From Bog-793 sp963823945 (GTDB lineage Bacteria > Actinomycetota > Acidimicrobiia > Acidimicrobiales > Bog-793): a DNA stretch of 64,000 nt. The stretch lies in NCBI GenBank assembly GCA_963823945.1, contig CAWGNK010000005.1:124001-188000 (forward strand), written 5' to 3'. The notes under the pieces were generated by a model. The model was not told the DNA's origin and did no database searches. It worked only from the letters and a program-made list of their open reading frames with translations. Made by a program: the position numbers and the translations under genes. Shown here one piece after another: positions 48,937 through 58,739 of the stretch (its first letter is position 1; each line of letters opens with the position of its first letter).

Positions 48937-50190
48937 ATGGTCAAGTCGCCAAGTCTCTCGGTGTTCACGCCGTCTCACAACGCGCGGTTCCTCGGTGACT
49001 GCTACCGCAGCCTCCGGGACCAGACGGTCGAGAACTGGGAATGGGTCGTTCTTCTCAACCGCGGAGCGAAGGACTGGCGTCCGTCGAAGCCGGACACGCG
49101 GGTGCGGGTCTTCCGGGAGGATCGCCTGCGTGGCGTCGGCGCTGCCAAGCGTGCCGCGTGCGAGCACTGTACCGGTGACATCCTGGTCGAGCTCGACCAC
49201 GACGACGTGCTGGCGCCAACGTGCCTGGCCGAGGTGCACGACGCTTTCGTCGCGAACCCGCGTTCGACATTCGTCCATTCGGACTGGGCGCAGGTGAACG
49301 AAGACCTGACCCGGAACGAGGACCGCTTCCAGGCGGACAACGGCTGGGAATACAGCGAGGTGCAGCTTCTTGGCACGAGTTACCTTCGCTGCCATGCCAT
49401 GGCGGATTATCCGCACAACGTGGGTTACATCTGGTTTGCACCGAACCACGTCCGGGCCTTCCCCCGGTCCGTCTACGACCAGGTCGGCGGGTATGACGAA
49501 CGCCTGCAGGTGCTGGACGACCAGGACCTGATGATCCGGCTGTTCCTGGTCGGGGACTTCCACCACCTTGACGACTGTCTGTATCTGCAGCGCCTGCACG
49601 GTCGCAACACCCAGGTCGAGCCGGCGACGAACGCGCTGATCCAGCAGGAGACGGTGCGCCTCTACGAGAAGAACATCTCCGTCATGTCTGCGGCCTGGAG
49701 TCGCCGCCGAGGGCTCGGCGTCATCACGGTGCGGACCGCGACATCACCCGATGATCCGGACGAAGACCCCGGAGACGTCGTCGTCGTCGATCCGCTGTCC
49801 CCGAGACTGGGGCTCGCCGACGACAGCGTCGGCCTGATCAAGGCCCCGGAACTGCTGCAGCGCCTGCCCGACCGGGCGGCGTTCTTCAACGAGTGCTACC
49901 GGGTGCTCGTGCACGGCGGCATGATCCTCACCGAGACCCCGAGCACCGACGGGCGGGGGGCCTTCCAGGACCCGGCCCACGTCTCGTTCTACAACGAGAA
50001 CAGCTTCTGGTACCTGACCCAGGCCTCGCTGCGGTCGAGCCTTCCGGATCTCGGAGCCCGCCTGCAGGTGAGCTTCCTCCGGACCCACTTCCCGTCACCG
50101 TGGCACGAAGAGGTACACGTTCCCTATGTCCAGGCGAACCTGCTCGCCGTGAAGGATGGCCCCCGTCTCGGCGGTCCGTTGCTGGCCTGA
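48937..50190 (+). CDS. Glycosyltransferase family 2 fused to a methyltransferase-like domain
   Basis: 417 aa from ATG 48937. Residues 1-250 are a GT2 domain: SLSVFTPSHNARFLGDCYRS, WEWVVLLNRGAKDW, a DxD-type LVELDHDDVLAPTCLAE and the acceptor region GGYDERLQVLDDQDLMIRLF. Residues 290-417 resemble the second half of a class I SAM methyltransferase: SVGLIKAPELLQRLPDRAAF with FNECYRVLVHGGMILTETPS, then DPAHVSFYNENSFWYLTQ. The SAM-binding glycine motif of a full methyltransferase is not obvious, so the domain may be a partial Rossmann module. Sugar O-methylation linked to glycosyl transfer is a reasonable hypothesis. It follows the long collagen-like gene by 199 bases with no gene between. Confidence 0.75.
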   Translation: MVKSPSLSVFTPSHNARFLGDCYRSLRDQTVENWEWVVLLNRGAKDWRPSKPDTRVRVFREDRLRGVGAAKRAACEHCTGDILVELDHDDVLAPTCLAEVHDAFVANPRSTFVHSDWAQVNEDLTRNEDRFQADNGWEYSEVQLLGTSYLRCHAMADYPHNVGYIWFAPNHVRAFPRSVYDQVGGYDERLQVLDDQDLMIRLFLVGDFHHLDDCLYLQRLHGRNTQVEPATNALIQQETVRLYEKNISVMSAAWSRRRGLGVITVRTATSPDDPDEDPGDVVVVDPLSPRLGLADDSVGLIKAPELLQRLPDRAAFFNECYRVLVHGGMILTETPSTDGRGAFQDPAHVSFYNENSFWYLTQASLRSSLPDLGARLQVSFLRTHFPSPWHEEVHVPYVQANLLAVKDGPRLGGPLLA

Positions 50191-50283
50191 GGAACGCAAA
50201 GGCGCGCACGCCAGCGCGGGCGCTGCCTGGACCCGTCCTTCATCGGCAGCGCGGGCGGGCCGCGCCCCCCGAGGCGGCTTCGC

Positions 50284-50907
50284 CTAGGCGATAGCCCGCA
50301 GCACGCCGTCCGGTTCGCGCCGCAGCAGGGGAATCTTCCCCAGTGATCGGACGAGTGCGGCGTCCGGTCCGAGTGTCTCTTGCCAGGCGGTTCCCTCGGT
50401 CGCCAGCACTCCGACGGCAACCGGGTCCGCCCCCGCCCGCCGGAGCAGCGCGAGCGCCGCCCGCATCGACGCCCCCGTCGAGATGACGTCGTCGACGAGC
50501 GCGACGGGGCGACCCTTGGCGACGCCGACCCGATTCCGGTCGAACAGGAGTCGCTGGGTTCCCCCGGTCGTGATGGAGCGAACCGGTTCGGACAGCGCAT
50601 CGCCAAGATGGATCTTCGGCGTCTTTTGCAGCACGAGGTAGTCGTCGATCCCGAGGGCGCGACTCACCTCGATGGCGATCGGGATGCCCATCGTCGCGAC
50701 GGACGCCACGACCTGGACGTGGAACGGCTCGAGCAGCACGGCGAGCTCACGCCCGGCCCGCGCCGCGAAGCTCACCCCCTGGTCGACCGTGATGAGCAGG
50801 GCGATGGCGAGATCGTCGGAGACCGCCATCACCGGCAGGTCGAGCTCCTGTGTGCCGATCTGCGCGTGATGGATCCCAAGGGGTGCGGTCACGTCGAGAT
50901 CGTGCAC
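50284..50907 (-). CDS. Phosphoribosyltransferase family protein
   Basis: 207 aa from GTG 50907; the frame runs up to 50991, overlapping the nfo gene. The PRPP-binding motif VALVDDVISTGASMRAALAL is unmistakable, with ALGIDDYLVLQKTPKIH upstream, close to adenine/xanthine phosphoribosyltransferases such as Apt or Xpt. The N-terminal AVSDDLAIALLITVDQGVSF with FAARAGRELAVLL resembles the hood region of that group. Purine salvage is the likely role; the base is not predictable. Confidence 0.8.
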   Translation of the reverse strand: MHDLDVTAPLGIHHAQIGTQELDLPVMAVSDDLAIALLITVDQGVSFAARAGRELAVLLEPFHVQVVASVATMGIPIAIEVSRALGIDDYLVLQKTPKIHLGDALSEPVRSITTGGTQRLLFDRNRVGVAKGRPVALVDDVISTGASMRAALALLRRAGADPVAVGVLATEGTAWQETLGPDAALVRSLGKIPLLRREPDGVLRAIA

Positions 50908-50929
50908 CGTCGGCGCCCCCGGTGCAACC

Positions 50930-51832
50930 TCATTGTGCCAGGATCCCTTTTCGCCGGTTCCGCCGCTGGAGCCCCGCCGAGAGGATCTCACGCGCGGCGG
51001 TCACGTCCTGCGCCCGCGGGCCCTCGCCCGAGCCGGGGACCTCGAGGATGGCGGGGACCGCCGCGAGCCCGGGATGGCTGATGAGGTGACCGAGCGCCTC
51101 GGCGCCGATCTCGCCCTCCCCGAGGTTCTCGTGCCGGTCCCGGTTGGCGCCGAGAGCGACCTTCGAGTCGTTGAGGTGGATGCAGGCGAGCCGGCCGGGT
51201 CCGATCGTCCGTTCGAGCGAGGAGACGACGGCGTTCGCCTCGGTCTCGTCGCGGTAGGGGACACCGGAGGCGAACAGATGCTGGGTGTCCAGGCACACCC
51301 CGAGCCTGGCGTCGCCTCCTGCCGCCGCGATGAGGGCGGCGAGCTCGTCGAACGTCCGCCCGACCGTGCCCCCCGCGCCGGCGGCGTTCTCGAGGAGGAG
51401 CGGGCAGGTCGCTGCGCCGAGAGCGGTGCCGGCCTCATCGAGTGCGGAGAGCAGGCGTCGGGCGACGGCGCCGGCGACCCGTTCGAAGCCTTCACCCCGG
51501 TGGCTCCCGACGTGGACGATCACCCCGGAGGCGGCGATCGCCGAGGCCGTGACGAGGTTCTCGACGAGGCAGCTCCGCGAATGCTCTGCCAGGTCGGTGT
51601 CCGGCGACGCCAGATTGATCAGGTAGGTCGCGTGGCAGAAGGTCGCCCGGACCTGCGTCTCCGCCTGCTGGGCTGCCCGGTAGGCGGCGAGCTCCTCGGG
51701 GGAGTGCGACGAGCCGCGCCACATGCGCGGGCTCTGGGTGAAGATCTGGATGGCGTCGGCGCCGAGCTCCCTGCCGCGCAGGAGCGCGCTGGCGAGGCCG
51801 CCCGACGACTTGACGTGCGCGCCGATGAGCAC
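50930..51832 (-). CDS. nfo: Endonuclease IV (AP endonuclease)
   Basis: Zinc-dependent base-excision repair enzyme cutting 5' to abasic sites; 300 aa from GTG 51832. Opens LIGAHVKSSGGLASALLRG, then IQIFTQSPRMWRG, FCHATYLINLASPD, VIVHVGSHRGEGFERV, LLLENAAGAGGTVG, GVCLDTQHLFASG and CIHLNDSKVALGANRDRHEN, giving the metal-binding His, Glu and Asp residues in order. Divergent from miaB with 41 bases between the start codons. Confidence 0.93.
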   Translation of the reverse strand: MLIGAHVKSSGGLASALLRGRELGADAIQIFTQSPRMWRGSSHSPEELAAYRAAQQAETQVRATFCHATYLINLASPDTDLAEHSRSCLVENLVTASAIAASGVIVHVGSHRGEGFERVAGAVARRLLSALDEAGTALGAATCPLLLENAAGAGGTVGRTFDELAALIAAAGGDARLGVCLDTQHLFASGVPYRDETEANAVVSSLERTIGPGRLACIHLNDSKVALGANRDRHENLGEGEIGAEALGHLISHPGLAAVPAILEVPGSGEGPRAQDVTAAREILSAGLQRRNRRKGILAQ

Positions 51833-51873
51833 GGGAAGACGGTATCGGCTCGCGCCTCGCGTAGCCTCTGGGG

Positions 51874-53319
51874 GTGGCCCGCAAGTTCTTCATCCGCACG
51901 TTCGGCTGCCAGATGAACGAGCACGACTCGGCGCGGATCGCCGCCGGGCTCGTCGCCGAGGGTCTCGAGAGGACCTCGGACGTCGAAGAGGCCGATGTCG
52001 TCGTGCTCAACACCTGCTGTATCCGCGAGAACGCCGACACCAAGCTTTACGGCCACCTCGGCCAGCTGAAGTCGCTTGCCGCGCGCAAGCCCGGCCTCCA
52101 GATCGCCGTCGGCGGTTGCCTCGCCCAAAAGGAGCGGGGGGCGCTCCTCGCCCGGGCGCCACACGTGGCGGCGGTGTTCGGCACGCACAATGTGGACCGA
52201 GTCGGCCAGCTCCTCGACAGTTCCCGGCGCCTCGGCCACCCGGTGCTCGAGATCCTCGAGGCTCCCGCCGACGACGAGGCGGCATTCCCCTCGGCGCAGC
52301 TCGTCCGGCCGGAACTTGCCTACGCCGCCTGGGTGACGATCCAGGTGGGTTGCGACAATTCCTGTGCCTTCTGCATCGTCCCCTCGGTGCGCGGGCCCGA
52401 GCGCAGCCGTCCATTCGGAGAGCTGGTCGGCGAGGTGCGGGCCCTGGCCGCCCGTGGCACGACCGAGGTGACGCTGCTCGGCCAGAACGTGAACTCGTAC
52501 GGGAGGGACCTCACCGTCCAGCTCCGCGGTGAACCCGGGCCGCGGCGGGCCGAGGAGGTCCTCGCCGGCGGACGGTGGGCCGGTGGAGTGGAGCGCCGTC
52601 CCGAGCCGCTGTTCGCCGACCTGTTGCGCGCCGTCGGTGCGGTCGACGGGATTCGGCGCGTCCGGTTCACCAGCCCCCACCCCAAGGACCTGCGGCCCGA
52701 GACCATCGCCGCCATGGCCGAGACGCCGGCGGTCTGCGAGCAGCTCCACCTGCCCCTCCAGTCCGGGTCCGACCGCGTGCTGGCCGCGATGCGCCGGGGC
52801 TATACCGCCGAGAGGTACCTCCAGCGCCTCGCCGACGCTCGTGCGGCGATCCCCGACCTCGCCGTGACGACCGACGTGATCGTCGGTTTCCCCGGCGAGA
52901 GCGACGATGACTTCGACCGGACGCTCGAGGTCGTCGCCGAGGCAGGCTACGACGGCGCCTACACCTTCATCTTCTCGCCGCGGGCCGGCACCCGCGCCGC
53001 CGAGATGGTCGAGGCGTTCGTTCCCGAAGAGGTGATCGCGGCACGATTCGAGCGCCTGAAGGACGTCGTGGACCGTTCGGCCCAACGGCGCAACGAGGCG
53101 CGTGTCGGACGGATCGAGGAGACGGTCGTCGAAGGGACCTCGCGCCGAGACCCCGGGGTCCTCAGCGGCAGGACGCGCCAAGGCAAGCTCGTCCACTTCG
53201 ACGGGGGACCGGTCCCGCCACAGCCCGGCACGTATCAAAGCGTCCTTGTCGCCTCGGCCGGCCCGCATCATCTGGCGGGCGAGATCGTGTCTCGCGAGGC
53301 CGTGGCGCCTTCGGCGTAA
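51874..53319 (+). CDS. miaB: tRNA-2-methylthio-N6-dimethylallyladenosine synthase
   Basis: Radical-SAM methylthiotransferase modifying A37 of UNN-reading tRNAs; 481 aa from GTG 51874. The auxiliary-cluster cysteines are FGCQMN (Cys12), LNTCCIRE (Cys48) and VGGCLAQKE (Cys82); the radical-SAM triad is CDNSCAFC near 160-167. The GQNVNSYGRDLT motif identifies MiaB against RimO and MtaB. A 30-residue Gly/Arg-rich insertion near 210-240 separates it from LFADLLRAV. The C-terminal TRAM domain (VVEGTSRRDPGVLSGRTRQG) is present. Confidence 0.94.
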   Translation: MARKFFIRTFGCQMNEHDSARIAAGLVAEGLERTSDVEEADVVVLNTCCIRENADTKLYGHLGQLKSLAARKPGLQIAVGGCLAQKERGALLARAPHVAAVFGTHNVDRVGQLLDSSRRLGHPVLEILEAPADDEAAFPSAQLVRPELAYAAWVTIQVGCDNSCAFCIVPSVRGPERSRPFGELVGEVRALAARGTTEVTLLGQNVNSYGRDLTVQLRGEPGPRRAEEVLAGGRWAGGVERRPEPLFADLLRAVGAVDGIRRVRFTSPHPKDLRPETIAAMAETPAVCEQLHLPLQSGSDRVLAAMRRGYTAERYLQRLADARAAIPDLAVTTDVIVGFPGESDDDFDRTLEVVAEAGYDGAYTFIFSPRAGTRAAEMVEAFVPEEVIAARFERLKDVVDRSAQRRNEARVGRIEETVVEGTSRRDPGVLSGRTRQGKLVHFDGGPVPPQPGTYQSVLVASAGPHHLAGEIVSREAVAPSA

Positions 53320-53605
53320 CGCCTGGAGGGCACGGTCGCCGCGGCCCCGTGCCGGCCCGGACGAGACGGATCCTGCCGGACGAATGACGGCTGCGAGCCG
53401 GGAGCGCGGCTCGTCTCCTCGCCCTCGATCGACCGTGCCGTCAAGCTGGAACCTGCGACCAGGGGCCCGACCCCACCTGAGGAGCCACGGATCTCAGACA
53501 AAAGGGCGTCGAGGGCCCTCTCGGTGGCGCCTCAGGGTTCGTGGACTCGCTCCGAGTGTCAGGGCACGGCAGATTGTGGTTGTCGACGAGAGGCGCGGCC
53601 GGGGT

Positions 53606-55193
53606 TCAGGCACCGATCCGTTTCCAGACGCCGGTGCGATTGAGCACCCGGAAGTGCGCGGTGAACCAGTGCACGAGTGTCGGGCTCCACGGGATGCGCT
53701 GGCCAGAGCTGCCGGTGATGAGCACGTAGCGAGCGCGGGAGAACCACGAGATCCACGTCGTGGTGACACGATCACCCGGTGGGGCCGTGTAGTTCACGCG
53801 CCCGTCGATCTCCACCTCGAGCGCCTCCGGATCGACGATCTTTGGACAATTGGGGTCGTTCGAGACGTAGCGGTTGGCCGTGATGAGCTCGACCGGGTCG
53901 TCGCTGATCGCGCAGCTGCCCGCGGGTATCGTCGCCGCGACGGCCGGTCCGAAGTCGTGGACGGACAGCAGTGCCGTGTCGTTCGCCAGGTCGCCTGGCA
54001 CGACGATGGCGGCCGCGACGACCAGCAGCGAGCCGACCAGGGCGGCTGAAAGGACGGCGCGGGTCTCCTGCTCCGGTCGGTGTCGCGCGCCGCCAAGCCG
54101 TGATGCCGCCGACTCGAGCAGATTCGCGACCGCGACGGCGATCGCCGGCGCGATGAACACGAAGGCGAAGTAGACGTGGTGGGGGTAGAACTGGGGCGCG
54201 GCCAGCAGCGCCGTCGCCGTGGTCACGGCGGAACCGACGATGAGCCATTCACCAGGCGTGGTCCGTCGTCGGTAGAGCCCGTAGCCGAGAACGATCACTG
54301 CTGCCACCGCGACGGTGATTGTCCAGGTGAGCAAGGCGTTGGGCGCATAAAGCGAATGGTTCCAGGTGCCGAACGTCACCGCGAGGCGATAGGTGAGCGC
54401 ACTTTCGTATGTCCGACCCCGCAGAAACAGCAAGGCGAAGTTGTCGCGAACCATCGCCGTCGGTGCGGCGAGGAAGAAGGGCAGCGCGGGAACCGCGAAT
54501 CCGAGCACGATGCCTGTCATGTAGGCCCGCACGCGAGGGCGCGCCGTGATCGCCATGACGACGACAGCTGGCACGGCGACGAAGATCGCCCAGACCTTGA
54601 TGTCGCCGGCGAAGCCGAGGGCGCACCCGGCGGCCAGGGCCCGGCGCCGGCTCAGTTCCCCCGTTGCGGTGAACGCCAGCAGGAAGCTGACGAGGCAGAA
54701 CGCGCTCGAGGTACGGCTCCAAAAGAACGGTGTGGTCGGCGAACATGGCGCTCGGGTAGCAGGCGAGAAGCCCCCCGGCCAGTAGCACGGCGGATGCGCC
54801 ACGGCGCCGCACAACCGCCCCTGCGAGCGTGCAATTCGCGCCGGCGACGACGGCGGTGATCAACCGGGCGATCGCAATGCCGATACGGGTTCCGACGAGG
54901 CGCGCGACCGCGGCGACGGGAGCCATCAACAGCGTGATTCCGGGCATCATGGAGAAACCGAAGTCGCGATAGGGAAGGTAGCCGTGGACCAGCATCACTG
55001 ATGAGCCGAAGTACAAGCCGTCGTCGTACTCGGTGGCGCCGTAGAGGGCGCCCGACCTAGACAGCTGGAAAAAGGCCAACGCCATCCCGAGCAGGCCGAC
55101 CAGGACCATCGCGGCCCGAGTGGCGTCCACACCGGCCAAGCGGTCGGCGAAGCGCCGGACCCTGCCGCGCTCTATTGGTGCTGCCGAAATCAC
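53606..55193 (-). CDS. GT-C membrane glycosyltransferase, tandem paralogue 1 (one frameshift)
   Basis: About 528 aa after repair. The start GTG 55193 corresponds to that of copy 2 (GTGATTTCGG in both, with the same upstream bases). First span VLVGLLGMALAFFQLSRSG, then the external loop GATEYDDGLYFGSSVMLVHG plus YLPYRDFGFSMMPGITLL, with the adjacent acidic pair expected for a polyprenol-sugar-dependent GT-C enzyme, then about ten more spans. At about 54705-54710 one extra base (CTCGAGCGCG) breaks the frame after LLEPYL; SAFCLVSFLLAF continues in the second frame. The C-terminal external domain (SCAISDDPVELITANRYVSN) has conserved cysteines. Closest relatives are the two following genes. Confidence 0.82.
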
Positions 55194-55431
55194 CGCTCCA
55201 TCGTTCCACAACTCCTCCGGAGGACTCGAGTGAGAAATGGCACAAGGGCGGTTCCAGAAACGAAGACACGTCGCGACCTGTCATCGCTCGTACCGCATGG
55301 TCCTCGTTCGATCAGCCGGCCCACACCAGCGTGCGGGTGGAGTCGTGGCGCAAGAACGCGCCGGGTTCCCGCCGACGTGGTATCGCAGCTCCCTGACCGG
55401 CCGGCTCGCGGGAGCGGGGTGTCGCGCGGGT

Positions 55432-55450
55432 GCAACCGGTGACTGGTTGC
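55432..55450 (-). terminator. Small hairpin after GT-C copy 2
   Basis: GCAACC (55432-55437) and GGTTGC (55445-55450) pair around a 7-base loop 32 bases past the stop of copy 2. Weak by itself. The rest of 55194-55481 carries the promoter region of copy 1 and no gene. Confidence 0.25.
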
Positions 55451-55481
55451 GGTCCCGTGACCTGATTTCCCGCACCCGCGA

Positions 55482-57068
55482 TCAGGTACCGAGCCGCTCC
55501 CAGATCGACGCGCGGTGGAGCGGCCGGTAGTGGGCATGGAACCATTCCCGAAGTTGGCGGTTCCACGGTATGCGCCGGCTGGACCGGTTCGAGAGGATCG
55601 CATAGCGCGCCACGGAGAACCACCTGATCCAGTCGGCCACGACTCGGTCGTTGGCCGGCGCGGAGTACCTCACGCGTCCGTCGACCACCGCCTCGACCTC
55701 CTGTGGGTCGACCATCCTCGGGCAGTCAGGGACATCCGAGAGGAAGCGATTGGCGACCAGGAGGACGATCGAGCGGTCGGAGACGACACAGCTCCCGGCC
55801 GGGATGGTCGCCGCGATGACCGCACCGGTGTCGGCGACCCTCAACAGGGCCGAATCACTCGTCATGTCGGACGGCACGACGAGAACCGACCCGACGAGGA
55901 CCAGCGCGCCGACCACCGCGCCGGACACGACGCCCCGGATCGTGGCCGCGGGCCAGTGCCGCTGGCGGGCCAGTCCCGCCGCCGCGCGCGTCACCGCGTT
56001 CGTGAGGGCGACGGCGAGCGCCGGGGCGATGAAGACGAAGGTGAAGTACAGGTGGTGCGGGTAGAAGAGCGGCGCGGCGAGCAGCGCCGTCGCCGTCGTG
56101 GCGGCGGAGCCGAGGACCAGCCATTCGACCGGCGCGGTCCGTCGGCGTCGCACGACATAGCCGACGGCGAGCAGCGCCATCGCCGCGGCGACGACGACCG
56201 TGGTGAGCGGCGCGTCCGTCGCGAAGTGTGCCAGCTCGTAGACCCCGGTCAGCACGGAGAGTCGGATCATGAGCGTGCCCATGTAGATGTGATCCGGTAC
56301 GAACCACATCACGACGTTGTCGCGAACCATCGCCGTTGGCGCGGCGAGAAAGAAAGGCAGTGCCGGAACCGCGAATCCGAGCACGATGCCTGCCAGGTAG
56401 GCGCGCACACGTTGGCGCGCCGTGATCGCCATGACGACGAGAGCGGGGACCGCCACGAAGATCGCCCAGACCTTGATGTCGCCGGCGAATCCGAGTGCAC
56501 ACCCGGCGACCAGGATTCGGCGCCGTGTCGGCTCCGCCGTGCCCGTGAACGCCAGCAGCAGGCTGAGGAGGCAGAACGCGCTGAGGTACGGCTCGAGCAA
56601 CAGTGTGTGATCGCCGAAGACGGCGTTCGGCCAGAGCGCGAGGAGCCCGCCAGCGACGAGCACGGCGGACGCACCGCGGTGCCGCACAATCGCGCCGGCG
56701 AGCGAGCAGTTCACGCCGGCGACCAAGGCGGTGACCAAGCGGGCGATCGCGATGCCGATCCGGGTCCCGACGAGGCGCGCGACCGCGGCGACGGGAGCCA
56801 TCAACAGGGTGATTCCCGGCGGCATCGAGAATGCGAAGTCGCGATACGGAAGGTAGCCGTGGACGAGCAGCACCGACGAGCCGAAGTACGGTCCGTCGTC
56901 GTACTCGGTGACGCCGTAGAGGGCGCCCGGTTCCGCCAACTGGTACAGGGCGAACGCCAGGCCCAGCAGTCCGACCGCGAAAATCGCAGCACGGGTGGCG
57001 CCCACAGCAGCCAAGCGGCTGGCAAGGCGCCGCGCCGTGCTGCGCCGTCGTGGTGCCACCGAAATCAC
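55482..57068 (-). CDS. GT-C membrane glycosyltransferase, tandem paralogue 2
   Basis: 528 aa, intact frame from GTG 57068. Signature loop ALYGVTEYDDGPYFGSSVLL with YLPYRDFAFSMPPGITLLMA near 50-85 (acidic pair Asp57-Asp58), then NCSLAGAIVRHRG, LLLEPYLSAFCLLSLLLAFT and GCALGFAGDIKVWAIFVAV. About 11 spans, and a C-terminal external region SCVVSDRSIVLLVANRFLSD then CPRMVDP and FSVARYAILSNRS. The length and topology fit mannosyl/arabinosyl-type GT-C enzymes (GT39/GT87-like). Acceptor unknown. The three copies share even their upstream bases, so they probably respond to the same control. Confidence 0.85.
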   Translation of the reverse strand: MISVAPRRRSTARRLASRLAAVGATRAAIFAVGLLGLAFALYQLAEPGALYGVTEYDDGPYFGSSVLLVHGYLPYRDFAFSMPPGITLLMAPVAAVARLVGTRIGIAIARLVTALVAGVNCSLAGAIVRHRGASAVLVAGGLLALWPNAVFGDHTLLLEPYLSAFCLLSLLLAFTGTAEPTRRRILVAGCALGFAGDIKVWAIFVAVPALVVMAITARQRVRAYLAGIVLGFAVPALPFFLAAPTAMVRDNVVMWFVPDHIYMGTLMIRLSVLTGVYELAHFATDAPLTTVVVAAAMALLAVGYVVRRRRTAPVEWLVLGSAATTATALLAAPLFYPHHLYFTFVFIAPALAVALTNAVTRAAAGLARQRHWPAATIRGVVSGAVVGALVLVGSVLVVPSDMTSDSALLRVADTGAVIAATIPAGSCVVSDRSIVLLVANRFLSDVPDCPRMVDPQEVEAVVDGRVRYSAPANDRVVADWIRWFSVARYAILSNRSSRRIPWNRQLREWFHAHYRPLHRASIWERLGT

Positions 57069-57149
57069 CGCTCCATCGTTTCACAACTCCCTTGAAGGGC
57101 TCGTTCGAGCAATGGAGAAACGGCGCTTCCGGAAACGCAGATCCCGCGA

Positions 57150-58739
57150 TCAGGTACCGATTCGCTCCCAGATCGCCGCGCGATGCAGCGGCCGGTAGTG
57201 AGCATGGAACCACTGCCGAAGTTGGTGGTTCCACGGGATGCGCCGGCTGGAGTGGTCCGAGATGACCGCATAGCGCGCCACGGAGAACCACGTGATCCAG
57301 TCGGCCACGACCCGGTCGTGGGCCGGCGCGGCGTACTTCGTTCGTCCGTCGACCTCCGCCTCGAGCGCCGTCGGGTCGACGATCCTCGGGCAGTCACGGG
57401 CATCCGAGACGAAGCGGTTGGCGACGAGCAGGATGATCGAGCGATCGGAGACGACACAGCTTCCGGCGGGGATGGTCGCCGCGATGACCGAACCGATGTC
57501 GGCGGCCTTCAACAGAACCGAGTCACTCGACAATTCTGGCGGCACGACGAGAACAGCCCCGGCGAGCACCAGCGCGCACGCCAGAGCGCCGGACACGACG
57601 GCCCGGGTCGCGGCGGCCGGCCAGTGTCGCGCGCGGGCCAGTCCCGCAGCCGCGAGCGTCGCCGCGTTCGTGAGGGCGACGGCGATCGCCGGCGCGATGA
57701 AGACGAAGGCGAAGTACAGGTGGTGCGCGTAGAAGAGGGGCGCGGCCAGCAGCACCGTCACCGTGGTGGCTGCACAGCCGAGGACCAGCCATTCGATCGA
57801 CGCGCTCCGTCGGCGCCGCACCACATAGCCGACGACGAGCAGCGCCGTCGCCGCGATGACGACGACTGTGGTGAGCGGCGCGTCGGTCGCGAGGTGCGCC
57901 AGGCCGTAGACCCCGGTCAGTAAGGAGAGCCGGAACGTGAGCGTGCCCATGTAGACGCGACCCGGCATGAACCACAACACGACGTTGTCGTGGATCATCG
58001 CTGCCGGTGCGAACGCGAAGAAGGGCAGTGCGGGCAGCACGAACCCGGCGACGATGCCTGCCAGGTAGGCGCGCACGCGTTGGCGCGCCGTGATCGCCAT
58101 GACGACGAGAGCGGGGACCGCCACGAAGATCGCCCAGACCTTGATGTCACCGGCGAAACCGAGGGCACACCCGGCGACGAAGATCCGGCGCCGTGTCGGC
58201 TCCGTCGCGCCGGTGAACGCCAGCAGCAGGCTGAGGAGGCAGAACGCGCTGAGGTACGGCTCGAGCATCAATGTGTGATCGGCGTAGACCGCGGTCGGCC
58301 AGGCCGCGAGGAGCCCGCCCGCGACGAGCACCGTGAACGCTCCGCGGTGCCGTACGAGCGCGCCGGCGAGCGAGCAGTTGAGGCCGGCGACGACGGCGGT
58401 GATGACGCGCACGATGGCGATGCCCATCCGGGTCCCCACGAGGTGCGCGACCGCGGCGACGGGGGCCATCAACAGGGTGATCCCCGGCGGCATCGAGAAG
58501 GCGAAGTCGCGGTAAGGAAGGTAGCCGTGGACGAGCAGCACCGACGAGCCGAAGTAGATGCCGTCGTCGTACTCCTTGACGCCGTAGAGGGCGCCCGGTT
58601 CCGCCAACTGGTACAGGGCGAACGCCAGACCCAACAGCCCGACCGCGACGATCGCCAGGCGCGTTGCGGAGGGCTTCTCGAGGCGGTTCGCGAGTCTCAG
58701 GACAGCTCGGCGCCAGCGCCGTGGCGCGGTCGAACTCAC
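57150..58739 (-). CDS. GT-C membrane glycosyltransferase, tandem paralogue 3
   Basis: 529 aa from GTG 58739; longer frames upstream lack support. Nearly the same as copy 2 in the core (GVKEYDDGIYFGSSVLLVHG, YLPYRDFAFSMPPGITLL, GDIKVWAIFVAVPALVVMAI) and more diverged in the loop after span 6 (FAFAPAAMIHDNVVLWFMPG). The ends match copy 2 (RIPWNHQLRQWFHAHYRPLH). Being first in the strand direction and separated from secA by 187 bases, it may be transcribed from the promoter just upstream of 58739. Confidence 0.85.
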   Translation of the reverse strand: MSSTAPRRWRRAVLRLANRLEKPSATRLAIVAVGLLGLAFALYQLAEPGALYGVKEYDDGIYFGSSVLLVHGYLPYRDFAFSMPPGITLLMAPVAAVAHLVGTRMGIAIVRVITAVVAGLNCSLAGALVRHRGAFTVLVAGGLLAAWPTAVYADHTLMLEPYLSAFCLLSLLLAFTGATEPTRRRIFVAGCALGFAGDIKVWAIFVAVPALVVMAITARQRVRAYLAGIVAGFVLPALPFFAFAPAAMIHDNVVLWFMPGRVYMGTLTFRLSLLTGVYGLAHLATDAPLTTVVVIAATALLVVGYVVRRRRSASIEWLVLGCAATTVTVLLAAPLFYAHHLYFAFVFIAPAIAVALTNAATLAAAGLARARHWPAAATRAVVSGALACALVLAGAVLVVPPELSSDSVLLKAADIGSVIAATIPAGSCVVSDRSIILLVANRFVSDARDCPRIVDPTALEAEVDGRTKYAAPAHDRVVADWITWFSVARYAVISDHSSRRIPWNHQLRQWFHAHYRPLHRAAIWERIGT

